A DNA stretch of 64,000 bases from DATARH01 sp963847345 (GTDB lineage: Bacteria; Pseudomonadota; Alphaproteobacteria; ATCC43930; CGMCC-115725), in the NCBI GenBank assembly GCA_963847345.1, contig CAWJZU010000011.1:113112-177111 (forward strand). The letters are read 5' to 3'. How positions within the stretch are numbered: the stretch's first letter is position 1; each line of letters opens with the position of its first letter. Positions 57,097 through 64,000 of this stretch are shown one piece after another. Made by a program: the position numbers and the translations under genes. The notes below the pieces were generated by a model. It did no database searches, had not been told where the DNA came from, and saw only the letters and a list, made by a program, of their open reading frames with translations.

Positions 57097-57489
57097 ATGA
57101 AACAAATGATCGTTCTCGCCAGTGCAGCATTGATCGGCGTCGCTCTTCTGTCGGGCGGCGCAGGAGCGCAGGGCACACCGCAGACAGTAAACCTCGCCAA
57201 AGTCGATGTACAGACTCTGGCTGCTGGCTATCGCGCGTCCAAGGTCACGGGCAGCCATGTCGTCAACGATGCTAACGAAACCATTGGTGAGATTAACGAC
57301 CTTCTAGTCAGCCTCGACGGCAAGCAGCCGTATGCCGTTCTATCGATCGGGGGCTTCCTGGGTATGGGAACTCACTTGGTTGTCGTTCCTTACAACACGC
57401 TCAAGTTCGTGGACAAGAAGGTAATATTGCCTGGTGGCACCAAGGAAGAGCTCAAGATGCTGCCGGAGTTCAAGTACACGACGGGGTGA
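57097..57489 (+). CDS. PRC-barrel protein with signal peptide (copy 2)
   Basis: 130 residues, two differences from copy 1 (Val to Ile in KKVILP and Ala to Thr in KYTTG). Same signal peptide and PRC barrel. The start ATG at 57097 follows AAGAGG; the open frame to 57070 adds nothing conserved. Confidence 0.87.
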   Translation: MKQMIVLASAALIGVALLSGGAGAQGTPQTVNLAKVDVQTLAAGYRASKVTGSHVVNDANETIGEINDLLVSLDGKQPYAVLSIGGFLGMGTHLVVVPYNTLKFVDKKVILPGGTKEELKMLPEFKYTTG

Positions 57490-57955
57490 TCCCCGAGGTG
57501 GTTCTTTTATTTTCGGATCGAGCGCACGCATCTGCTAATGTCCTGCACTGCTCATGCATGCGGATCATCATACTTGAATTCCTGCATTGCCGTGTGATCC
57601 AGAGTAAGGATGTGTCTGCGCCTGAGAACTACCTTCTGCCCGGACCCGACCCGGTGAAAGGTTGTCCCAGAAAGCCGTTGGGGACGTAAAAGATTATCTG
57701 CGAGACCTGCTCAAGAAATAAACCGAACCATATTGTGCGACGCGGCAGTGACAAGCCGTTTCGGCACCAATCTCTATTCTTTTGAAGCTCCGCCTTCGTA
57801 TCGAGCCTGCTTGGACGAGCATATCCTAAAGATGATTTGCGTACTTTGCCGCAACGTGGCAAGCAGTTGATAAGAAACTGTGAGTTTATTTTGCTTGCCA
57901 ATATGCCCTGTCGAATATAATGCTCTCACCTTGTCCGAAATAAGGAGGGGTGGCC
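57490..57955. other. Intergenic region with a third CsbD scrap
   Basis: Otherwise featureless. The frame at 57656-57721 reads RLSQKAVGDVKDYLRDLLKK-stop, like the C-terminus of a CsbD protein, without a start. The first 40 bp retain weak similarity to the sequence after repeat copy 1. Confidence 0.5.
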
Positions 57956-57956
57956 C

Positions 57957-58983
57957 GTGCCCACCGCTGCTCAGCGCCGCTCCGTCGAAGAAGCGATTGT
58001 CGATACCGTCCGCGAACCGCTCGTCGTGCTCGACGATGCGCTGCGAGTTGTGGTCGCGAGCCGGTCCTTTTATCGCGCGTTCACGGTGACACCCCAGGAC
58101 ACCGAGGGCCGGCTTCTTTATGAGCTAGGAAACGGCCAGTGGAACATTCCGGCGCTCCGGGACCTTCTGGCCGCAGTCATCCCGCAGCACACGACGATCG
58201 AGGAATTCGAAGTCGAACACGATTTTCCGATCATCGGTCGGCGGACGATGCTCTTGAACGCGAGAAAGGTGTTCTACGAGGGCAACAACAGCACGAGCCT
58301 TCTGGTCGCGATTGAAGACGTCACCGAACGGCGCATGCTGGAACGAGAGAAGGATGAATTGCTGCGGCAGAAAGATCTGCTGCTGCGCGAGATGAATCAT
58401 CGAATCAACAATAGTCTGCAGATTATTGCGAGCATTCTACTACTGAAGGCGCACACAGTTCAATCGGAAGAAACCCGCCGGCATCTTCAAGACGCGCATG
58501 AGCGAGTGATGGCTGTGGCGACGGTCCAGGAGCAGTTGCACCCGACTCCGTTCGGGGCGCAGATCAACGCCAAGTCATACCTGACAAAGCTTTGTGAAAG
58601 CTTGGCGGCGTCGATGATAATCGACGGTCGACCGATCTCGCTAAGGGTCGAGGCCGGGGAGGGATCAACGACATCCGAGCAGGCCGTCAGCATGGGACTG
58701 ATCACGACAGAGCTCGTGATAAATGCCATCAAGCACGCCTTTCCGGGCGGGGCCAAGGGTCAAATCGTCGTGGGTTTCGAGTTCGGCTCCCAGGGCATGG
58801 CGTCTTGCTGTCTCGGATGACGGGGTGGGGATCAGCCCACGGCTGACTGATGCACCGGTGCGAACTGGCCTCGGCACAAGCATCGTCGAGGCGTTGACGC
58901 GGCAGCTTGGCGGTCGCCTCACAATATTGGCGGCATCGCCGGGCACGGCTGTTTCGGTCACCGTCCCCCGGTTGGCCGCATGA
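57957..58983 (+). pseudogene. HisKA_2-type sensor histidine kinase, one frameshift
   Basis: A GTG start follows AAGGAGGGG. A PAS-like N-terminus (VDTVREPLVVLDDALRVVVA) precedes the phosphoacceptor helix LLREMNHRINNSLQIIASIL with the His in NHRINN, typical of HisKA_2/HWE-related kinases of alphaproteobacteria. The ATPase N box is LITTELVINAIKHAFPGGAK. Near 58797 the frame shifts. The rest of the ATPase domain, WRLAVSDDGVGISPRLTDAP and TGLGTSIVEALTRQLGGRLT, lies in the next frame to 58983. Without repair the protein lacks its G1/G2 boxes. No membrane segment, so probably cytoplasmic. Confidence 0.82.
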
Positions 58984-58992
58984 TCCTCCCGT

Positions 58993-59370
58993 TTAGGTCG
59001 GGCCAGACGGGTGCGCAGCAGCCAGGGCCGTGGTGATGGCTCTGGCGAGTTCGGCTTGACGAAAAGGCTTTCGGACGACCAGAGCTTCCGGATTGCGTTC
59101 CCTGATCCTATCAGCGTCCCCACTGATGAACACATGCGCGATGGGCCTCGCCTGCTGTATTTCCTCGACGGCGGAAACGCCGCTTCCTTGCCCTAAGCCC
59201 GCATCGACGACCATCAGGTCCGGCCTGTAATGGGCTGCGGCGGTCACCGCTTCGCTCTCCGTCGCGGCAGTCGCGCAAACGGAATGTCCCATGCCTGCCA
59301 GCATTTCCGAAAGCAGCATGGCGATCAGGGCGTCATCCTCGATCACGAGGACGCGGAGAGTTTTCATCAA
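58993..59370 (-). CDS. Single-domain response regulator
   Basis: 125 residues: LRVLVIEDDALIAMLLSEML has the acidic pair, DLMVVDAGLGQGSGVSAVEE the phospho-acceptor Asp, and EALVVRKPFRQAELARAITT the conserved Lys. There is no output domain. It is convergent with the kinase gene (9-bp gap), suggesting a kinase-regulator pair. Confidence 0.88.
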   Translation of the reverse strand: MMKTLRVLVIEDDALIAMLLSEMLAGMGHSVCATAATESEAVTAAAHYRPDLMVVDAGLGQGSGVSAVEEIQQARPIAHVFISGDADRIRERNPEALVVRKPFRQAELARAITTALAAAHPSGPT

Positions 59371-59514
59371 CCGTAGGTTCGCACAAAAAGCGTGAAAGCG
59401 CCAGCATTATGTCTGGGAAGTGCCCATTCAGACTTAAATAATTACCGGGATTAAATATCCCGCCGGCCGAAAAGCGCCTACATATTGCTGCTCGTATTCT
59501 TTAAAGGCACGAGC

Positions 59515-59826
59515 ATGTCAGTTGAAAGCCTCCTGGTAATTTTGTTCATCGGCCTGATCGCAGGCTGGTTAGCGGGTCAAATCGTACGCGGGCACAGCTT
59601 CGGCCTCGCCGGTGACATCGTCATCGGCATCATCGGTGCGTTCATCGGAAGCTGGTTGCTACCTCACCTTGGTATCCACGTCGGTGTTGGCCTCGTGGCT
59701 TCGATCTTGGACGCCACGATCGGCGCTATCGTGTTGCTGCTCATCGTACAGCTCGTCCGGAGTTTCGGAAATTGGGAGGGTACCGGTTGGGGCCGCCAGT
59801 GGGGTGGTCGAGGCCGTCGTTACTAG
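59515..59826 (+). CDS. YeaQ/YmgE/GlsB-family membrane protein
   Basis: 103 residues from ATG 59515: SLLVILFIGLIAGWLAGQIV, GDIVIGIIGAFIGSWLLPHL and LDATIGAIVLLLIVQLVRSF are the three helices of the transglycosylase-associated (DUF GlsB/YeaQ) family. The C-terminus is Gly/Arg/Trp-rich (GNWEGTGWGRQWGGRGRRY). Members are stress-induced; mechanism unknown. Confidence 0.88.
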   Translation: MSVESLLVILFIGLIAGWLAGQIVRGHSFGLAGDIVIGIIGAFIGSWLLPHLGIHVGVGLVASILDATIGAIVLLLIVQLVRSFGNWEGTGWGRQWGGRGRRY

Positions 59827-59859
59827 AAAACGTCGAAATTACTACGGTATTGGTGCCCT

Positions 59860-60126
59860 ATGTCGATGATCGTATGGATCCTGTTGGGGTTCGTGCTCGG
59901 GCTGGCTGCAAGCAAGACGGTCAGCACCACGGGCGAGGGAACCGTTGTCGATATTCTCCTCGGCACGGTCGGCGCGGTCATCGGGGGCTGGGTGTTTACG
60001 CTTTTCGGCGGTGGCGGGGCGACTGGTTTCAACATCGACACGGTTTTTAGCTCCGGTATCGCCGTTATTGGCGCGATCGCCAGTCTGACGCTGTATCATA
60101 TCTTTCTCCGTCGCCGCATGTTGTGA
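59860..60126 (+). CDS. Second YeaQ/GlsB-like small membrane protein
   Basis: 88 residues: MSMIVWILLGFVLGLAASKT, VVDILLGTVGAVIGGWVFTL and IAVIGAIASLTLYHIFLRRR. Same three-helix plan and glycine pattern as the preceding gene, 33 bp away, but diverged. Probably co-transcribed. Confidence 0.83.
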   Translation: MSMIVWILLGFVLGLAASKTVSTTGEGTVVDILLGTVGAVIGGWVFTLFGGGGATGFNIDTVFSSGIAVIGAIASLTLYHIFLRRRML

Positions 60127-60195
60127 GTTTTGGGAGAGGGGTGTTCGCTGCAAATCGAGCCTCTACTTGCAGCCCAGTCGGTAAGGAGGTTATCA

Positions 60196-60672
60196 GTGGC
60201 AAAGAAACAGAAGAATAAGCCGACCCCGCCTGCTGTGCTCGTAGCCGAAGACGAGCCGACCGTTCGCGCTCTGGCGGAGTCGATAATCGAAGAACTTGGA
60301 TATCCGACCTTCTCGGCGGCAAACGCCCGAGAGGCATTAGCCGTTTTAGAAAGCGGCGCGGCGATCACATTGCTGTTTACGGACATCAATATGCCTGACG
60401 GGCCTGACAGCCTCGACGGGCTGGAGTTGGCGCGCCGTGCTGTCGAGATTTGCCCTGGTTTGCGGGTCGTCTATACGACTGGCGGCGGGCTGACGGACGG
60501 CATGAGCGCCCTGTTTGTCGAGGACGGTATTTTTCTACCGAAGCCCTATAACGTCCAGCGCCTTATAGAGGCGGTGAAGGGCGATGTCGGGATCACTGAA
60601 GAGCATCTCGCAAAATGCACAGTCGCGCCGAAAAATTGCCCCAGTGCGTCGCTCGATTTGAGCGATACCTGA
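60196..60672 (+). CDS. Response regulator receiver protein
   Basis: The start is GTG 60196, after AAGGAGG. The receiver domain has PPAVLVAEDEPTVRALAESI, TLLFTDINMPDGPDSLDGLE with the phospho-acceptor Asp, and FVEDGIFLPKPYNVQRLIEA with the conserved Lys. A short tail follows and there is no DNA-binding domain. 158 residues. Confidence 0.87.
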   Translation: MAKKQKNKPTPPAVLVAEDEPTVRALAESIIEELGYPTFSAANAREALAVLESGAAITLLFTDINMPDGPDSLDGLELARRAVEICPGLRVVYTTGGGLTDGMSALFVEDGIFLPKPYNVQRLIEAVKGDVGITEEHLAKCTVAPKNCPSASLDLSDT

Positions 60673-60902
60673 GCGAAGGGGTCCGCGCCGATCTCGATGG
60701 ATATGTCGAGCGGAGATCGTAGCAGCCGAGGCGATGCTTGATGAGAACAATGCGCCCAACCCCCTCGATAAGTCTATATATCAGCGACAGTCCGCTGAAC
60801 CAATTCATCCAAACTGTCCGTTCCAGTCGAGTCTCAGATCGGTTTAAGAACATGCTCACGGATAGCGTTGCGTGCTCGTCATTCCTTGGGGGAACCGACA
60901 AT

Positions 60903-61300
60903 ATGAGAAATTGGCACGAGACACACATCGAGAAGCAGAGTCCCGGCGACCGCATTGCAGACCATGTTGCAGCTTTCATCGGCTCATGGGTCTTTATTAT
61001 CGGACAGACGGGCATTATGGCTGTATGGATTCTGGTCAATACCCTAGCACTGTTTGGTTTCGTTCGATTCGACATGTATCCCTTCGTCTTCCTCAATTTG
61101 TTCATGTCTGCTGAAGCAGCTTTCGCGACACCGTTGATCCTCATGTCGCAAATCGATCGGCAGAGCGCGACCGCGAGCATGCACAACACGATTACGACGT
61201 GAATATCGAGGCCAAGCGGGAGATTGAGGAATTGATGACCACTCTTGCCCGGATCGAGATTGATAAGCTCGATAAAATCATGGCTGCTCTAAAGATATGA
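60903..61300 (+). pseudogene. DUF1003 membrane protein (copy 2), frameshifted near the C-terminus
   Basis: MRNWHETHIEKQSPGDRIAD and both membrane helices match copy 1 closely. After LILMSQ the frame is lost by an indel near 61150, and the ORF ends TASMHNTITT. The normal C-terminus VNIEAKREIEELMTTLARIE and KLDKIMAALKI-stop is intact in another frame to 61300. Identity to copy 1 is clearly lower than between the 1.09-kb repeats, so this duplication is older. Confidence 0.78.
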
Positions 61301-61551
61301 ACACTGCCGTTTTGGCATGCATTAGATCTTGCAAGGTCCGCTCACCACTTTACGTCGCCCTGGCTTGACCCCGCGGAAATGGCCGGAATGGGGCATCGAA
61401 CGAACCCGCTCGCGCGGGAGGGCGCTGCGCGCGGAGCGGAGCAGGCGGCGAGGACGGTGCCAACCAACTGACTGACGGACGATGACGCGGCGGGCGTCCC
61501 GTCCTGAGGATTGGGGGTTCCAACCCTCCCCCCTCAGGACAGGAGCCTTCA
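61301..61551. other. Flank and left-end region of the IS91-type element
   Basis: 61301-61396 matches the flank of DUF1003 copy 1. From 61397 the sequence is new and GC-rich, and contains small inverted repeats such as CGCTCGCGCGGG and CCTGAGG..CCTCAGG around the recombinase start. Confidence 0.5.
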
Positions 61552-62427
61552 ATGAGCGACAAGCCGATCAGCGATCTGCGCCGCCGCATGATCGCGGACA
61601 TGACGGTCCGCAGCTTCAGCGACAAGACCCAGCACGAGTATATCCGGCAGATCGAGACCTTTGCCCGATTTCTCGGCCGCTCCCCCGATACCGCGAGCGG
61701 CGACGACATCCGCCGCTTTCAGCTCGCACAGGTCGAGCAGGGTGCGCAGCCCCCGAAGATGAACTCACAGGCCTCGGCGTTGCGTTTCTTCTTCACCGTC
61801 ACGCTCGGCCGCGCTGACCTCGCCCATCAACTGGCGCGCACGCCCTATCCGCGCAAGCTGCCGCGGGTGCTTGCTGCGGAGCAGGTCGCCCGACTAATCG
61901 AGGCCGCGCCCGGCCCCGGTCTGAAGTACAAAACCGCGCTCAGCATTGCCTACGGCGCCGGTCTGCGCGGCGGCGAGATCGTCATGCTGCGGGTCGGCGA
62001 CATCGATTCCAAACGCATGCTGATCCGCGTCGAGATGGGCAAAGGCCGCAAGGATCGGCATTCCATGCTGTCGCCGCAGCTTCTGTCGTTGCTGCGCGCA
62101 TGGTGGTTACAATGCCGGTCGCGAGGCTGGCTGTTCCCGGGTCAGGACCCGCTGCGGCCGATATCGGTGCGCCAGCTCAACCGCGTCTGCCATATGGCGG
62201 CCGAGGCCGCGGGGCTCGGCAGCTGGGTCACGCCTCATACGCTGCGCCACTCGTTCGCCACGCATCTGCTGGAGAGCGATATCGACGTGCGGGTGATCCA
62301 AGTTCTGCTGGGCCATGCCAAGCTGGACACGACAGCCCGCTACACCCACGTCGCCACCAACGTGCTGCGCACGGTGATGAGCCCCCTCGAGCGGCTGACC
62401 CTGCCGCAGGAGGAGCCGCCGGCATAA
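61552..62427 (+). CDS. Tyrosine recombinase of the IS91-type element
   Basis: 291 residues. The SAM-like N-terminal domain is RSFSDKTQHEYIRQIETFAR. The catalytic residues are all present: Arg in YGAGLRGGEIVMLRVGDID, Lys region MGKGRKDRHSMLS, HTLRHSFATHLLESDIDVRV (HxxR), LLGHAKLDTTARYTHVATN (His and Tyr). The gene is intact. Recombinases of this type accompany many IS91-family transposases; their role is not settled. Confidence 0.92.
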   Translation: MSDKPISDLRRRMIADMTVRSFSDKTQHEYIRQIETFARFLGRSPDTASGDDIRRFQLAQVEQGAQPPKMNSQASALRFFFTVTLGRADLAHQLARTPYPRKLPRVLAAEQVARLIEAAPGPGLKYKTALSIAYGAGLRGGEIVMLRVGDIDSKRMLIRVEMGKGRKDRHSMLSPQLLSLLRAWWLQCRSRGWLFPGQDPLRPISVRQLNRVCHMAAEAAGLGSWVTPHTLRHSFATHLLESDIDVRVIQVLLGHAKLDTTARYTHVATNVLRTVMSPLERLTLPQEEPPA

Positions 62428-62439
62428 CGCCGCTCCCGC

Positions 62440-63654
62440 ATGGGCCGTCGCGCCCTGGAGGTCGCGGATGTCTTGCGCGACCACGGGCCCGCTTGGCGTG
62501 AGGCCAACCACGGGCACGTGAGCCTCGGTCAGCTCAAGGTGATGAGCGCGATCGAGCGCTGCCGCACGGCCGCCCTCGGCGGGCACGTCATGCGCTGCGA
62601 GAACGATGCGTGTGCCTATACGGCCATTGCCTACAACAGCTGCCGCAACCGGCACTGTCCGAAGTGTCAGGGCGCGGCGGCGCGTCACTGGATGGCGGCG
62701 CGCGCGGCGGAGTTGCTGCCCGTGCCGTACTTCCACGTCGTCTTCACACTGCCAGCGCCAATCGGCGACATCGCCTATCAGAACAAGGCGGTGATCTACG
62801 ATCTCCTGCTCCGGGCATCCGCCGAGACGATGGTGACGATCGCGGCCGACCCCAAGCATCTCGGCGCCAGCATCGGCATCACCGCGGTGTTGCACACCTG
62901 GGGATCGGCGATGACGCATCATCCGCACGTGCACATGATCGTGCCGGGCGGCGGGATCTCGCTCAATGGCTTACAGTGGATCATCAAGCGGCCCGACTTC
63001 TTGCTGCCCGTGCGCGTGCTGTCGAAGCTGTTCCGCAGGCTGATGATCGACAAGCTCATGGCCGCGCACGCCGCCGGCCGGTTGACGTTCCACGGCGCGC
63101 ACGCGGCCCTCGTCAACACCAAGGCGTTCACCGCCTATCTGGCGCCGCTCAAGCGGACGCGGTGGTACGTCTATGCCAAACGCCCGCTCGCCGGGCCCAA
63201 GGCGGTGCTCTCCTATCTGTCGCGCTACACCCATCGCGTGGCGATCTCGAACCGGCGTCTGATCGCGGCCGATGCCAAGACGGTGACGTTTAAGGTCAAG
63301 GACTATCGGATCAACGGACCCGGCCGCTACAAGACGATGACGCTCGAGACGCACGAGTTCATCCGCCGGTTCCTGATCCACGTGCTGCCGAAGGGCTTCC
63401 ACCGAATCCGCCACTACGGCCTGCTGGCGAGCGGCGTGAAGACCGACAACCTCGCGCTCGCCCGTAGGCTGCTCGCCATCGCGCCGCCGGCGCCCGAGCC
63501 CGAGGACACCGCTTGCGAACCGCCCACGGCCCTTAAGCCGTGCCCGTGCTGCGGTTCGGCCATGCGCATCATCGAGGTGTTCGAGGCAGGCGAGCCGGCG
63601 CGACACAGGCCGACCACGATGCCCGCCGCCGTCATCAGGATCGACACCTCATGA
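62440..63654 (+). CDS. IS91-family rolling-circle transposase
   Basis: 404 residues. The N-terminal zinc-binding block is HVMRCENDACAYTAIAYNSC and NRHCPKCQGAAARHWMAARA. The HUH metal site is MTHHPHVHMIVPGGGISLNG. The catalytic Tyr region is LSYLSRYTHRVAISNRRLI, with one tyrosine as in Y1 enzymes. A C-terminal cysteine pair lies in LKPCPCCGSAMRI. Starts a few codons downstream of 62440 are possible. The gene is intact, so the element may be active. Confidence 0.93.
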   Translation: MGRRALEVADVLRDHGPAWREANHGHVSLGQLKVMSAIERCRTAALGGHVMRCENDACAYTAIAYNSCRNRHCPKCQGAAARHWMAARAAELLPVPYFHVVFTLPAPIGDIAYQNKAVIYDLLLRASAETMVTIAADPKHLGASIGITAVLHTWGSAMTHHPHVHMIVPGGGISLNGLQWIIKRPDFLLPVRVLSKLFRRLMIDKLMAAHAAGRLTFHGAHAALVNTKAFTAYLAPLKRTRWYVYAKRPLAGPKAVLSYLSRYTHRVAISNRRLIAADAKTVTFKVKDYRINGPGRYKTMTLETHEFIRRFLIHVLPKGFHRIRHYGLLASGVKTDNLALARRLLAIAPPAPEPEDTACEPPTALKPCPCCGSAMRIIEVFEAGEPARHRPTTMPAAVIRIDTS

Positions 63655-64000
63655 GTCCGGGCAATCCCATCCGCCGCGGCTATCCCGATCTGTCTCGCTG
63701 GCCCAGGGCCGGCCACGGCAGCGCTCGTCCGAGCCCGCGTCCTGCAAGGCCCAGATCGGCCTCGGACCCTTGTTGTCGGGCAACTCCGGCCTCATCGCTA
63801 CCACCGCCTGGCGCCGTAATCATTCCCTCCGCCGCGTCATCCGCGGCCGCAACCTCGACGGCGGTGTCGAAATCCCCATAGTGCCCGCGGCACCGTTGCG
63901 CCAGACAATCCCGCGGGTTCCTTCCCTGAAGGCTTTCGGACGACGGCCCCGGTGCGCGTGGATGGGTTCATGATGGGGCCGTCATCCGAAACCCTCTACA
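63655..64000. other. 3' region of the IS91-type element
   Basis: No gene is seen. Low-complexity GC-rich sequence leads to the terminal hairpin. Confidence 0.5.
63934..63991. repeat. Terminal hairpin, 17-bp arms
   Basis: TTTCGGACGACGGCCCC (63934-63950) pairs with GGGGCCGTCATCCGAAA (63975-63991) with one mismatch and a 24-base loop. Its position after the transposase fits the origin-end structure of IS91-type elements, though a transcription terminator is possible. Confidence 0.7.

Larger units (their letters stand above)
56406..57494. repeat. Direct repeat copy 2, partner at 49485-50579
   Basis: Near-identical to copy 1 (see that entry), with a 6-bp shorter csbD-remnant region. The distance between copies is about 6.9 kb. 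Orientation is the same. Confidence 0.92.
61397..64000 (+). mobile_element. IS91-type element with tyrosine recombinase and Y1/HUH transposase
   Basis: The left boundary is inferred. The flank after DUF1003 copy 2 matches that after copy 1 up to GGAATGGGGCAT (61396), then diverges. The element contains an XerD-like recombinase gene and a transposase gene 12 bp apart on the plus strand. Near the right edge is a 17-bp-arm hairpin (63934-63991), as expected for the IS91 origin end. The true right end may lie just beyond the window. Confidence 0.75.

Noticed and set aside
57629..57901. 90-codon minus-strand frame
   Set aside because: No ribosome site or family, and it is antisense to the CsbD-like fragment.
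59446..59462. CGGGAT..ATCCCG palindrome upstream of the YeaQ-like gene as an operator
   Set aside because: Single short palindrome with no second copy and no known regulator match.

Overview
The window reads as high-GC alphaproteobacterial chromosome. Support for this includes class III adenylate cyclase-TPR fusions, a HisKA_2 histidine kinase, an intracellular PHA depolymerase, a bactofilin, and scattered short palindromes of the kind common in Rhizobiales and Rhodospirillales. No rRNA or species-level marker is present, so I do not name a genus.

Layout. The left edge (0-5.8 kb) holds the start of a minus-strand gene, a PIN-domain gene split by a 1.2-kb IS5-family element, iteron-like repeats and a frameshifted amidase. 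From 5.8 to 8.7 kb a TPP riboswitch precedes thiO-thiS-thiG, followed by a LeuD-like swivel protein and the amidase on the same strand. From 9 to 29.7 kb lies ordinary chromosome: carbamoylase-type hydrolase, orphan binding proteins, FkbM methyltransferase, HAD phosphatase, patatin-like lipoprotein, YifB, VOC protein, GNAT, PhaZ and LLM oxidoreductase. A minus-strand catabolic group (enolase-superfamily enzyme, class III CoA-transferase, IlvD/Edd dehydratase) follows, with one or two single-base frameshifts in each gene, then a bactofilin and an EI24/CysZ-like membrane protein.

A tRNA-Asn at 29.8 kb marks the edge of a decayed integrative element reaching to about 39.9 kb. In order from the tRNA it has a broken serine recombinase, an orphan three-repeat type I-E CRISPR remnant, broken island hypotheticals, a tandem array of about 270-bp hairpin units, a broken ATPase/primase-helicase-like gene, small genes, and an ImmA-type metallopeptidase with an XRE regulator. 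Chromosomal genes resume: PhyH dioxygenase, Pro-rich lipoprotein, UPF0182 membrane protein, CPA-type antiporter and adenylate cyclase.

From 49.4 to 61.3 kb is a stress-type cluster built by repeated duplication: CsbD, a 26-residue membrane peptide and a PRC-barrel protein, present twice in near-identical 1.09-kb direct repeats; two DUF1003 genes; two YeaQ/GlsB-type proteins; a HisKA_2 kinase and two response regulators; and an AraC/GlxA regulator, a TPR protein and a broken tyrosine integrase between the repeats. The right edge is an IS91-type element carrying a tyrosine recombinase and a Y1/HUH transposase.

Many frameshifts look like one extra base. Some genes are clearly decayed mobile DNA, but the frameshifts in otherwise conserved metabolic genes could also be assembly error.
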